From assembly GCA_030744435.1 (NCBI GenBank), contig JASLQO010000011.1, positions 62,001 through 126,000 on the forward strand: 64,000 nt of DNA. The letters run 5' to 3'. Position 1 is the stretch's first letter; every line of letters begins with the position of its first letter. Both the position numbers and the translations under genes were made by a program. The notes under the pieces were generated by a model. That model did not search any database and was not told the origin of the DNA. It saw nothing but the letters and a program-made list of their open reading frames with translations. This DNA comes from JASLQO01 sp002327525. GTDB taxonomy: Bacteria > Pseudomonadota > Gammaproteobacteria > Pseudomonadales > Azotimanducaceae. Of the stretch, positions 25,616-34,488 are shown piece by piece.

Positions 25616-26740
25616 CCGCGCTGAGCGCAGCGCCGGGAACAACCCCCCCACTAGACCCAGGCCCAGCGCCCAGGCAATGCCCAGCTGCAGCAGCTCGGGC
25701 GTGACCGAAAAGGCAAACGCGACCTGAGAGAAACCGTTGATGGTGGATGCGGTGAACCCGTCGAAAAACACCTGCACCAGCGCTCCCCCGACCAAGCCTC
25801 CCAGCATTGCCAGCACCAGTGCTTCGATCATTACGGACACAACCACGGGAACAGCGCCGAACCCGAGCGCGCGCAGCGTGGCAATCTCCACCGAGCGCGT
25901 GCTGACCGCCGAGTACATGGTGTTGAGTGCCGCGAAGACGGCCCCGACGGCCATGATGGTGGCGACCACGTAACCGAAGTTGTTGATCAGTTGGGTACGC
26001 CCCTGCGCCTGCTCCGCGTAGAATTCGTCCTCCGTAGATAGTGTCAGATCAAGACGTGGGTCGTCGGCTATACGCTGCTTGATCTCTGGGATCCTGGCGA
26101 CATCGGCCACCTGCGCGCGCATGGAGGTGAAAGTGCCCCCTCGTCGAAAACCGTTCTGCGCGACCGGCAGATCCAGCCATAGCTCGGACTCGTGCGCCCC
26201 ACCTCCCGCGGTGAAGAGCCCGACCACCTCGAAAGCACTGTCGCGCACCTCCAGTGTGTCGCCGACATCGATACCGGCAAATTCGCTGTTCGCTTTCACA
26301 CCCACGATGATTTCCGTGCGGCCGGGCTCGAACATGCGCCCTTGTATGACTTCGAGTTCCGGCCGCAGGTCGAAGCCTGCCTGCTGCACGCCTCTCGCCA
26401 CGACATTGGCCGGCGTGCCGCCGCTACGTTTGAGGATATCGACCACGACGAACAACTCAGGGCTGACCACCCGGATGCCCTCGAGCTGCGAGACGATGTT
26501 CGCCTCCTCACGCGACAGGTTGCTCGACATTTCACTGGTCGAACCGCCACGAAGCACCAGTGCGCGACTTGGATCCGCGCCACTGGTGAGCGCCGCAGTA
26601 AACCCACTGGCCATGGACAACAACCCCACGAGCACCGCCACCACACCCGCAATGCCCACCACGATCACCGAGGAGGAGCCGAGTCGGGAAGCGACGTTAC
26701 GCAGGTTCATGAGCGTTATCTCGCCGATCTGTCCTAGCAC
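25583..26740 (-). CDS. ABC transporter permease (MacB/FtsX-like)
   Basis: A 385-residue permease with the four-helix MacB/LolC layout. A first transmembrane segment (VIVVGIAGVVAVLVGLLSM) is followed by a large periplasmic domain (about aa 45-255) and three C-terminal helices (YVVATIMAVGAVFAALNTMY, VVVSVMIEALVLAMLGGLVG, LGIAWALGLGLVGGLFPALRS). It ends in the family-typical PITTALRGE, so it appears complete. Its start overlaps the end of the second permease gene by one base. It is the last gene of the adaptor-ATPase-permease-permease operon on the minus strand. Confidence 0.9.
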   Translation of the reverse strand: MLGQIGEITLMNLRNVASRLGSSSVIVVGIAGVVAVLVGLLSMASGFTAALTSGADPSRALVLRGGSTSEMSSNLSREEANIVSQLEGIRVVSPELFVVVDILKRSGGTPANVVARGVQQAGFDLRPELEVIQGRMFEPGRTEIIVGVKANSEFAGIDVGDTLEVRDSAFEVVGLFTAGGGAHESELWLDLPVAQNGFRRGGTFTSMRAQVADVARIPEIKQRIADDPRLDLTLSTEDEFYAEQAQGRTQLINNFGYVVATIMAVGAVFAALNTMYSAVSTRSVEIATLRALGFGAVPVVVSVMIEALVLAMLGGLVGGALVQVFFDGFTASTINGFSQVAFAFSVTPELLQLGIAWALGLGLVGGLFPALRSARLPITTALRGE

Positions 26741-27900
26741 TAGCGTTGCCTCAGCGCATCGACAATAGTCAGACGTTTGGCGGTGACCGCCGGAACGGCC
26801 CCGACTATGAGGCCGACCAACACAGACAATCCGATTGCGGAGGTGATGGTTAGCGGTGTCATCTCGAAGTTACCGATAAACGCAACCGCCTGCGCATTGA
26901 GACCGGGCTCGAGAAACAGCGCCAGAATCACGCCGACCACACCTCCGATCAGACACAGCATCAGCGCCTCTCCCAGCACCAGCAGCGAGACCGCTGAGTC
27001 CGTGAATCCAAGTGTCTTGAGCACGGCGAGTTCCGGGATCCGCTCCCGGAGCGCCTGTGTCATGGTATTGGCGGTGAGAAGAACGATGGTGAAGAACACG
27101 GCCGTCAGGATCATGGTCGTGATGAAGCCCATGTCGCCGAGTTGTGCCGCGAATTGACGCCGAAACTGATCCTCCGTGGCCGTGCGCGTCGCATCCGCCG
27201 AGTTCTCGAACAACTTGTCGATGGTTCCTGCAATCTCGTTGGCCCTGTCGGTATCGCTGACCCGCACCGTGATCCAACCGACCGCATCCTTGCCATGGTC
27301 GATGACGGATTCAGTGAAGTACTCGTACTGCAGCAGGAATTCGTCTCCCCCGGATCGCTCCGGTGGATAGGCATAGGTTCCCACCAGTTCGAACTCCCAC
27401 AGTCGAGAACCGTCCTCCTTCACCCATATGTCACCCAGAATCGGAATGATGTCGCCGGGCTTCCATCCGAAACGCTCGGCAAGCGAAACGGTAGCCAATG
27501 CTCCCACGCGGGTCGCGGCAAAACGAGCCAGCACGTCCGGCTCGATGATCAGCTCATCGAACACCTCGAAGTAAGTTTCCGGCGGCACGGGGTGCTTGGG
27601 GAAGAAGTTACGGGGATCCTGGTAAATACCGCCGAACCAGTGTTGATGAGTGGCCAGATCCACGCCCTCGATGGCCTGGATCTGGCGTACGTGTGAGATG
27701 GGCAGACTGTCTATAGCGGAGTATTTGCCCGAAACGACCAGCCGGTCCACGCCAGCCAGGTCCACTCCGCCCGCAAAGGCGGCGGCAATGGCACGCAGCA
27801 GCATGAACAACATGAATGCAACGACTACCGAAAGCACGGTCAGCGAGGTACGAGTGGGGTTGCGAAACAGATTTGCCCATATCAGGGAGAAAGTGCTCAC
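26740..27900 (-). CDS. ABC transporter permease (MacB/FtsX-like)
   Basis: A 386-residue paralogue of the next permease with the same architecture. It has an N-terminal helix (LTVLSVVVAFMLFMLLRAIAA), a periplasmic domain, three C-terminal helices (MILTAVFFTIVLLTANTM, LLVLGEALMLCLIGGVVGVI, AIGLSVLVGLIVGAVPAVTA) and the end LTIVDALRQR. Two different permeases with one ATPase suggest a heterodimeric pump. Overlaps of 4 bp with the ATPase gene and 1 bp with the second permease indicate a single operon. Confidence 0.9.
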   Translation of the reverse strand: MSTFSLIWANLFRNPTRTSLTVLSVVVAFMLFMLLRAIAAAFAGGVDLAGVDRLVVSGKYSAIDSLPISHVRQIQAIEGVDLATHQHWFGGIYQDPRNFFPKHPVPPETYFEVFDELIIEPDVLARFAATRVGALATVSLAERFGWKPGDIIPILGDIWVKEDGSRLWEFELVGTYAYPPERSGGDEFLLQYEYFTESVIDHGKDAVGWITVRVSDTDRANEIAGTIDKLFENSADATRTATEDQFRRQFAAQLGDMGFITTMILTAVFFTIVLLTANTMTQALRERIPELAVLKTLGFTDSAVSLLVLGEALMLCLIGGVVGVILALFLEPGLNAQAVAFIGNFEMTPLTITSAIGLSVLVGLIVGAVPAVTAKRLTIVDALRQR

Positions 27901-28583
27901 ATACTCACCGCCTCCGCCAGCTTACCTTTGTCCATGTATAGCGTGTGCCGTGCGTGATCCGCCGCTTTCGGATCGTGCGTCACCACGACGATGGTCTTTC
28001 CGTGTTCAGCATTGAGGGTCTGCAACAGGTCGAGAATCTCATCGGCCGTGTCCCGGTCGAGATCGCCGGTCGGCTCGTCGCACACCAGCAGCTTCGGGTC
28101 CGCCACGAGCGCCCGTGCGATGGCAACACGCTGCTGTTGACCCCCGGATAGCTCACCTGGCTTGTGCTTGCCCCGATCGGCCAGGCCGACGATTTCGAGT
28201 GCCGTAGCCGCGTTCTTCTTACGTTGGCCTCGCGTGAGTTTGGTCAGCAGCAAAGGCAACTCCACGTTGCGCTGCGCAGTCAGCACCGGCAGCAGATTGT
28301 AGAACTGGAAGATGAAGCCGATGTTCTCCGAACGCCAGCGCGCCAGTGCCTTGCTCGAGAGCGCGTTGAGGTTCTTGCCATTCACCTCGATCTCGCCCCC
28401 CGTCGGGTGATCGAGGCCGCCGATGAGATTGAGCAGCGTCGTCTTGCCGGAACCCGACGGACCCATCAACGCCAGGAAGTCACCTTCTTCGATACTCAAG
28501 TTTATTCCGGCCAGAACCTCCACGGTTTGCTTGCCTTTCGTGAAGCTCTTCTCAACGTTCCTGCAGTTCACCAGTGCGGTCAT
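27897..28583 (-). CDS. ABC transporter ATP-binding protein (LolD/MacB type)
   Basis: A 228-residue ATPase with Walker A GPSGSGKTT (near aa 41), Q-loop FQFYNLLPVL, signature LSGGQQQRVAIARAL, Walker B LLVCDEPTGDLD with catalytic Glu, and the H-loop THD. It powers the two adjacent permeases. MacB-type systems act as mechanotransmitters exporting lipoproteins, macrolides, peptides or siderophores; the substrate is not readable here. The stop overlaps the first permease start by 4 bp. Confidence 0.95.
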   Translation of the reverse strand: MTALVNCRNVEKSFTKGKQTVEVLAGINLSIEEGDFLALMGPSGSGKTTLLNLIGGLDHPTGGEIEVNGKNLNALSSKALARWRSENIGFIFQFYNLLPVLTAQRNVELPLLLTKLTRGQRKKNAATALEIVGLADRGKHKPGELSGGQQQRVAIARALVADPKLLVCDEPTGDLDRDTADEILDLLQTLNAEHGKTIVVVTHDPKAADHARHTLYMDKGKLAEAVSM

Positions 28584-28609
28584 TCATCTCTCCTTGAGTA
28601 CGCGGGCGT

Positions 28610-29866
28610 TCAGTTCACCGGCATGATACGAGAGCCGTCCGAGAGGCTGGCGAGCAATTCGCCAGACAGCTCGGCTACCACCCACTCCCCGTTGTCGAGG
28701 CCGGAGAGCACGCGCACACGCGGTCCTTCACGCTCTCCCAACTCCACGGTGCGCCGTCGTACGCGGTCTTCATCGACCACGAACACGAACGGCCCTACTT
28801 CGTCCTCGGCCACCGACCGTCCCGGCACCAATACACCGGTGAACGGCGCGGGCCCGGGCCCCGCTTCGGCCTGTTCGTTCAGAAAAGCCACCCGCACACC
28901 CATGTCCGGCAGCACCCTTTCGTCCCGTTCGAGAAATCCCACCCGAACCCGGACGGTCGCCTTGTTGCGATCCGCCGCGGGAATGATCGCGATGACCTCC
29001 GCCGGGAAGTGGTAGTCAGGATACGCGTTCAGCGTGATCTGTACCGGTTGCCCCGCGTGCACGCGATTGATGTAAGACTCGTTGACATCTACCTCCACCT
29101 CGAGACTCGACATGTCGACGATGGTGCAGATTCCCGTGCGGGTGAATCCGCCCCCGGCCGAGACCGGTGAGATCATCTCGCCAGGCTGTGCCGCCTTGGC
29201 GATCACCACACCGGCAAATGGCGCGCGGATCTTCATGTCGGACAACAATTGTCGCTGTACCGCCAGACTCCGCTCCGCGACCACGATATCCTGGCGAAAC
29301 CGCTCGAAACGTGCGATGAGCGCATCAACAGACAACGAATCGCGATCCAGGTCCGCCTGACTCGCGAGGTTGCGATCGGCGAGTTCCTTCGTACGATCGA
29401 GGTTCAGGCGCGCCTGGCGCAGATTGACCCGCAGTTCATCGAGACCGTGTTCCGTCGCCTTGAGGCGCGATTCCGCGAGCTCCAGCTGCGCACGCGGAAT
29501 GCTATCGTCCAGGCGCGCGAGGAGCTGGTCCTTCTCGACGAGAACCCCCTCCTCGATCATCACTTCCACCACTTTGCCGGTGGCCTTGGAACTGACCGTG
29601 GCCTGCCGCCGTGCTACCACGTAGCCCGTCGCATCCAGCACACTGTTGCCGGAGGCTGTGGCCGTGGAGGCACGTGCAATGGCCGTGCTCACAGGCAATA
29701 GGTTGTCGTCCGTCGGGAACTCGAAAAACCACAACACAAATCCAACGCCACCAGCGAATGCCAGCAGCACGAACCACTTCAGCGGCTTTCCGCCGCCTTC
29801 AGGAGCCGCACCCCGGTCGATTCTCAGCTCATTGAGCAGGGCTTTCTTGTCCGTCGTCTCGCTCAA
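28610..29866 (-). CDS. Efflux periplasmic adaptor (MacA/HlyD family)
   Basis: A 418-residue membrane-fusion protein with a single N-terminal helix (WFVLLAFAGGVGFVLWFFEF). The first lipoyl half is ARRQATVSSKATGKVVEV, followed by a long coiled-coil hairpin (about aa 115-195) and the second lipoyl half MKIRAPFAGVVIAKAAQPGE. Beta-barrel and membrane-proximal domains end at the C-terminus. It is the first gene of the operon, 26 bp before the ATPase. It is divergent from the GNAT-family gene; the roughly 130 bp between them must contain both promoters, though I could not pick out clear hexamers. Confidence 0.92.
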   Translation of the reverse strand: MSETTDKKALLNELRIDRGAAPEGGGKPLKWFVLLAFAGGVGFVLWFFEFPTDDNLLPVSTAIARASTATASGNSVLDATGYVVARRQATVSSKATGKVVEVMIEEGVLVEKDQLLARLDDSIPRAQLELAESRLKATEHGLDELRVNLRQARLNLDRTKELADRNLASQADLDRDSLSVDALIARFERFRQDIVVAERSLAVQRQLLSDMKIRAPFAGVVIAKAAQPGEMISPVSAGGGFTRTGICTIVDMSSLEVEVDVNESYINRVHAGQPVQITLNAYPDYHFPAEVIAIIPAADRNKATVRVRVGFLERDERVLPDMGVRVAFLNEQAEAGPGPAPFTGVLVPGRSVAEDEVGPFVFVVDEDRVRRRTVELGEREGPRVRVLSGLDNGEWVVAELSGELLASLSDGSRIMPVN

Positions 29867-29998
29867 GGCCCTTTGCGCCTCGTGGTCTAACCATGTAAAT
29901 CATGAGTGTGGGCGAGTCTAGCAAAGGGCCGGCGTGCACGGGATAGCTGCGACGAAACGGCAGCAGTGCGTTTAGAATGGACCTCGGGAGGCATCATA

Positions 29999-31198
29999 TT
30001 GGAATCCGCAGCAAGCCAGGGCGAGCGCACGGCCCGCATTCTCAACAGCATGAGCGAAATCGGGGCCGACGCGTGGAACCGCTGCGCGCAACCCGCACAC
30101 CTACCGTACGACCCCTTCCTCAATCACGCCTTTCTCGCCACCCTCGAGGACAGCGGCAGTGCTACCGCGCGCACCGGCTGGCAACCCTTTCACGTGGTTC
30201 TGGAGGAGGAAGGCGAGGTGCTGGGCGTCGCGCCAATGTACCTCAAAGGCCATTCTCAGGGCGAGTACGTGTTCGATCATGCTTGGGCGGATGCCTGGCA
30301 CCGTGCGGGCGGCGACTACTATCCCAAACTACAGTCGTGCATCCCGTTCACCCCGGCCGCCGGGCGGCGTGCCTGCACGGTGCGGGACAACCCCGAGCTC
30401 GAACAGACCCTGATGGGTGCCTGCGCTCAGGTGGCCAGCCAGATAGAGGTGTCCTCGCTGCACATGACCTTCCTGCCAAAGTCACAGTGGCACCTGGCCG
30501 GGGAGATCGGTTTTCTCAAGCGTCTGGATCAGCAGTACCACTGGTACAACCCTGGCTATGCTTCGTTCGAGGAGTTCCTCGTCGAATTATCCTCCAAGAA
30601 GCGTAAGAACCTGCGCCGTGAGCGGCGCGATGCGCTCGGCCACGGCATCGAGATCGAATGGGTCACCGGCCGCGATCTGACCGAGAACCACTGGGATGCG
30701 TTCTACCACTTCTACATGGATACCGGCTCGCGCAAATGGGGGCGCCCTTACCTCACCCGTGAATTCTTCAGCCTCATCGGCGAGCGCTTACCCGACGATG
30801 TACTGCTTATCATGTGCAGGCGCGGCGGACGCTACATCGCCGGGGCACTGAATTTCATTGGCGGCGATACCCTGTTCGGGCGCAACTGGGGCTGCGTTGA
30901 AGATCACCGCTTTCTGCACTTCGAGGCCTGCTATTACCAAGCCATCGACTTCGCCATCGACCGCGGATTGAAAAAGGTCGAAGCCGGGGCGCAGGGACAG
31001 CACAAGGTGGCGCGCGGCTACCTACCAGCCGCCACCTACAGTGCCCACTGGATTCGCGACGCCAGCTTTCGCGATGCGGTGGCACACTTCCTGGAGGACG
31101 AGCGCAGTTATGTCCATCAGGACATTGAACACATCGAGCGACACAGTCCGTTCAAATCTACGATAAATCTAGATAATGTTCGCAACCAATTGAAATAA
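29999..31198 (+). CDS. GNAT-fold acyltransferase (COG3146/DUF482-like)
   Basis: A 399-residue protein of the GNAT-related family often annotated as peptidogalycan biosynthesis/recognition. Its motifs are PYDPFLNHAFLATLEDSGSA near the N-terminus, GWQPFHVVLEEEGEVLGVAP, SSKKRKNLRRERRDA and VEAGAQGQHKVARGYLPA near the end. The likely start is the TTG at 29999, because GGGAGG lies eight bases upstream and the family begins shortly before ARILNSMSEIG. The upstream extension from 29906 is not family-like. The exact function is uncertain. The cytochrome gene starts immediately after the stop codon. Confidence 0.82.
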   Translation: MESAASQGERTARILNSMSEIGADAWNRCAQPAHLPYDPFLNHAFLATLEDSGSATARTGWQPFHVVLEEEGEVLGVAPMYLKGHSQGEYVFDHAWADAWHRAGGDYYPKLQSCIPFTPAAGRRACTVRDNPELEQTLMGACAQVASQIEVSSLHMTFLPKSQWHLAGEIGFLKRLDQQYHWYNPGYASFEEFLVELSSKKRKNLRRERRDALGHGIEIEWVTGRDLTENHWDAFYHFYMDTGSRKWGRPYLTREFFSLIGERLPDDVLLIMCRRGGRYIAGALNFIGGDTLFGRNWGCVEDHRFLHFEACYYQAIDFAIDRGLKKVEAGAQGQHKVARGYLPAATYSAHWIRDASFRDAVAHFLEDERSYVHQDIEHIERHSPFKSTINLDNVRNQLK

Positions 31199-32005
31199 AT
31201 GAATATTTTATTTCTATTTTTGTTCTCTCTGTTCTGTTCATTGTCGCTCGCCGCCGCCGAATTCGTCTACGATCCGGCCGTGAACCTGGGGCAGGTGGAC
31301 GTCGAGGCCGGCGAGACCACGTTTCGCATCCACTGCGCCCGCTGTCACGGCATGAAGGGCGAGGGCGGAGAGGGCACCAATCTCAATCGACCACGCCTGA
31401 GACACGCACGTGATGACGCGCAGCTATTCGACGTCATCACGACCGGTATCGATGGTACCGGCATGCCATCCACCCTGCTCACGAACAGGGAGATCTACCA
31501 GGCGATGGCTTATGTAAGATCTCTAGGCCGTGTGGAGCAGCTTCCGCCGCCCGGTGACGCGGTGCGCGGTGAAACGCTCTACTGGAATGCAGCCGGCTGC
31601 GCGGCCTGCCACATAGTCGCTGGCAAGGGTGTCGGGGTCGGCCCCGAACTGAGTGACGTAGGCGCGCGCAGAGGTACACCCTACCTTCTGCGCGCCCTGT
31701 CTGATCCGCGAGCCGAGCAGCCACGGGGCACACCACCCATGGAGGGGCCGTACGCCGCCTACCTGACGGTGCGCGTGCATACGGAAGATGGACGTGTTCT
31801 GGAAGGCATGCGGGTCAACGAGGATGCGTTCTCCATTCTCCTGCGCGACTTGAATGGCACGGTGCACAGTTTCAGCAAGGCGGGACTGACTCGGCTCGAG
31901 AAACTGTTCGGTCACAGCCTCATGCCCGGCTATGAATCCGAACTCACGACTGAACAGGTGAACGACATCGTCTCGTACCTTATGACATTGGAGGGGGAAC
32001 CATGA
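31199..32005 (+). CDS. Dihaem cytochrome c, probable electron acceptor of PQQ dehydrogenase
   Basis: A 268-residue periplasmic protein with a signal peptide (ILFLFLFSLFCSLSLAAA) and two class I cytochrome domains. The haem attachment sites are CARCHG near aa 49 and CAACHI near aa 135, with probable axial Met ligands in GTGMPS and near the C-terminus. It abuts the GNAT stop codon with no Shine-Dalgarno and overlaps the PQQ dehydrogenase start (ATGA). The pairing suggests it accepts electrons from that dehydrogenase. Confidence 0.9.
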   Translation: MNILFLFLFSLFCSLSLAAAEFVYDPAVNLGQVDVEAGETTFRIHCARCHGMKGEGGEGTNLNRPRLRHARDDAQLFDVITTGIDGTGMPSTLLTNREIYQAMAYVRSLGRVEQLPPPGDAVRGETLYWNAAGCAACHIVAGKGVGVGPELSDVGARRGTPYLLRALSDPRAEQPRGTPPMEGPYAAYLTVRVHTEDGRVLEGMRVNEDAFSILLRDLNGTVHSFSKAGLTRLEKLFGHSLMPGYESELTTEQVNDIVSYLMTLEGEP

Positions 32006-33612
32006 GGACCCGGAAAACCGTGCACGCATACGCATGGACGACGGCGTTGCTGACGGTCTGCACGGGTGCCACTGCCGATGTCAGCTATCAGCGCATCGTG
32101 AATGCGGCCTCCGAGCCCCACGCCTGGCTCACACATTCCGGCACCTACCGGTCGGAACGCTATTCCTCACTCGATCAGATCGACACCGAAAACGTCAGTC
32201 AGTTGAAAGTTATCTGGGCCTATCAGATGACGGCGGCGGCCAGCGGCGGCGCCGGTCTGGTGGAAACCACGCCTCTCGTGGCCGACGGCGTGATGTACAT
32301 CACCGAACCACCCAGTACGGTGACCGCGCTCGATGCGCGTACCGGTAAAAAGCTCTGGAGCTATACGCCGGCCATGTCCGAAGATGTAAAACACATCGGT
32401 TTTCCCCAGGTCAACCGGGGCGTGGCGCTGCTCGGCGACACTGTGTACGTCGGCACCCTGGATGCGCACCTGATCGCCCTCGATGCCGCCACAGGAGCCG
32501 TACGCTGGCGAACCCAGGTGGGCGCGAACCGCACCGGCTTTTCCCTTACCCTGGCGCCGCTGGCGGTGAAGGACAAGATCATCATCGGCGTCAGCGGTGC
32601 CGAGGCTGGTGTGCGCGGCTTCCTAGATGCCTATGACGCCAGGAGCGGAGTGCGATCGTGGCGCTTCCACACGGTTCCCGCCCCCGGAGAAGCGGGCAGT
32701 GACACCTGGGGCGGAGAATCCTGGCGCACAGGCGGCGGCTCCACCTGGCTGACCGGTTCGTTCGATCCGCAGCTAAACCTGCTGTACTGGACCGTCGGTA
32801 ATCCGGCACCGGACTGGAACGGCGACCTGCGGCCAGGCGACAACCTCTACACCTGTTCTCTGCTCGCCCTCGATCCCGATACCGGAAAGCTACAGTGGCA
32901 CTTCCAGTTCACGCCCCACGACACCCACGATTGGGACGCCAACCAGATACCCGTCCTGTTCGATTGGGGCGGGCGCAAACTCGTGGCGCTCGCGAACCGC
33001 AATGCCTTCTACTACGTGCTCGATCGCACGAATGGCGAGTTCGTGACAGGTCAGGCCTACTCCAAGCAGACCTGGGCGCACGGGCTCGACGCCAGTGGGC
33101 GGCCAATAGTACGACCAGACACCGAACCCACGTATGAGGGCAACCTGATCTGGCCGAGCCTGCAGGGCGCGACCAACTGGTTCAGCCCCTCGCTAGATCC
33201 TCGCAACGGTCGCTTTTTCGTCGCCGTGCGTCTGATGGGATCGACCTACTACAAGGCAGACGTGGAATACGAGGAAGGCCAGCCTTTCTACGGCGGCGGC
33301 GAGCAGGCGCATGCCGGGGACGACGCTGCGGGCGCCATCCGCGCCCTGGATGTCACCACGGGCGATCGTCTCTGGGAATTTCCCCTGCTATCCCCACCCT
33401 GGGCGGGCGTCATGGCGAGCGCGGGAGGACTCGTGTTCGGCGGCAGCAACGAGGGCAACGTGTTCGCACTGGACGCTCTCACGGGAAAGTCTCTGTGGCA
33501 TTTTCAAACCGGAGGTGCCGTGCGCACCAACCCGATGGGATACGCCATCGACGGCAATCAGCGCATCGTCACCACCGGCGGCAGAACTCTGTACGTTTTT
33601 GGCCTGCGCTGA
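32002..33612 (+). CDS. PQQ-dependent dehydrogenase, methanol/ethanol-type family
   Basis: A 536-residue periplasmic quinoprotein with a signal peptide and an eight-bladed beta-propeller built from repeats such as LDARTGKKLWSY, LDAATGAVRWRT and LDALTGKSLWHF. The active-site strand reads TPHDTHDWDANQ. By alignment with methanol dehydrogenases, the catalytic Asp is followed two residues later by a second Asp, the pattern linked to lanthanide-dependent enzymes. This is inference from a short motif. It is translationally coupled to the dihaem cytochrome. The substrate alcohol or aldehyde is unknown. Confidence 0.88.
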   Translation: MRTRKTVHAYAWTTALLTVCTGATADVSYQRIVNAASEPHAWLTHSGTYRSERYSSLDQIDTENVSQLKVIWAYQMTAAASGGAGLVETTPLVADGVMYITEPPSTVTALDARTGKKLWSYTPAMSEDVKHIGFPQVNRGVALLGDTVYVGTLDAHLIALDAATGAVRWRTQVGANRTGFSLTLAPLAVKDKIIIGVSGAEAGVRGFLDAYDARSGVRSWRFHTVPAPGEAGSDTWGGESWRTGGGSTWLTGSFDPQLNLLYWTVGNPAPDWNGDLRPGDNLYTCSLLALDPDTGKLQWHFQFTPHDTHDWDANQIPVLFDWGGRKLVALANRNAFYYVLDRTNGEFVTGQAYSKQTWAHGLDASGRPIVRPDTEPTYEGNLIWPSLQGATNWFSPSLDPRNGRFFVAVRLMGSTYYKADVEYEEGQPFYGGGEQAHAGDDAAGAIRALDVTTGDRLWEFPLLSPPWAGVMASAGGLVFGGSNEGNVFALDALTGKSLWHFQTGGAVRTNPMGYAIDGNQRIVTTGGRTLYVFGLR

Positions 33613-33617
33613 CGGCG

Positions 33618-34400
33618 TCAGGAAGATCGCAAGGCTGCCTTCAGACGCCCGAGCCAGGCTTTCAAACGGTTGACGTTACGGGGTCCCATACGCAGAACCT
33701 GTTTTTGCAACAGCGATAGCGACTCCAGTTGCGGGTCCGCGTACTGATAGACGGCCTCCACGGGCACCAATTCAGGTGGTACCCACAGCACGGGTACAGA
33801 CTCAAGCTCCAGCAGCGCGTCACTCACCTGCTCTACCACACCGCGCCGGTTACCGAGTTCACCGAGCGCCTCGACGACCAGTGAATCGACCAACGCGAGG
33901 AAGTCACTGAGAAGCACCGGATCCACCCCCTCCAAGGTGTCGAGATAGCCATCAAAGCGTTCGTAACCCGCCGGGTCGAGGTACACACGCCCACCCCGCT
34001 CGCGCACGGGAAACACTCCGGAAGGCGCCATGAAAGCGAGTTGCCGGCGCGGGAGCTCACCTCGCGCCGCATTGTCTACGACCACGGCGAGTCTTCGGAT
34101 CAGCTCGTCGCGTTGCGTCCAGAGTCCGGGCAGACCCAGCCCAGCGATGCGTTCACGTACGAACGCATCGCTTTCGTTCAGCGCCGCAAGCGTCACGACC
34201 GGTACTGTTACCACTCCTACCGGCTCTTCGACGGGTGGCACCGGTACGGGCTCGGGTTGTTCCTCCACGATGGGATCGGGCGGCGCCGTGACCACCGGCT
34301 CGCGGGCCGGCGGCTCCTGTTCAGGTTGCGGCCAGAACTGAACAACGAGAATGAGGACAATGGCGAGCGCCGCACCGCCTATGAGAAAACCGGGATGCAT
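33618..34400 (-). CDS. DUF3014 domain-containing protein
   Basis: A 260-residue inner-membrane-anchored protein. It has an N-terminal helix (LIGGAALAIVLILVVQFW), a Pro/Glu-rich linker (about aa 25-65) and a conserved DUF3014 domain starting near LNESDAFVRERIAGLGLP, with FPVRERGGRVYLDPAGYERF and VYQYADPQLESLSLLQKQVLR. The function is unknown; the family occurs in gammaproteobacteria. It converges on the PQQ dehydrogenase with a 5 bp gap and is divergent from asnS, whose start lies about 90 bp away. Confidence 0.88.
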   Translation of the reverse strand: MHPGFLIGGAALAIVLILVVQFWPQPEQEPPAREPVVTAPPDPIVEEQPEPVPVPPVEEPVGVVTVPVVTLAALNESDAFVRERIAGLGLPGLWTQRDELIRRLAVVVDNAARGELPRRQLAFMAPSGVFPVRERGGRVYLDPAGYERFDGYLDTLEGVDPVLLSDFLALVDSLVVEALGELGNRRGVVEQVSDALLELESVPVLWVPPELVPVEAVYQYADPQLESLSLLQKQVLRMGPRNVNRLKAWLGRLKAALRSS

Positions 34401-34488
34401 GGCCCATTATGGCCCGACGAGGGCGGGAATTATCCCGATGCGTGGCATTTCCATTATCATTCCAGATTCCCCTGAACTCCGGCATGCA

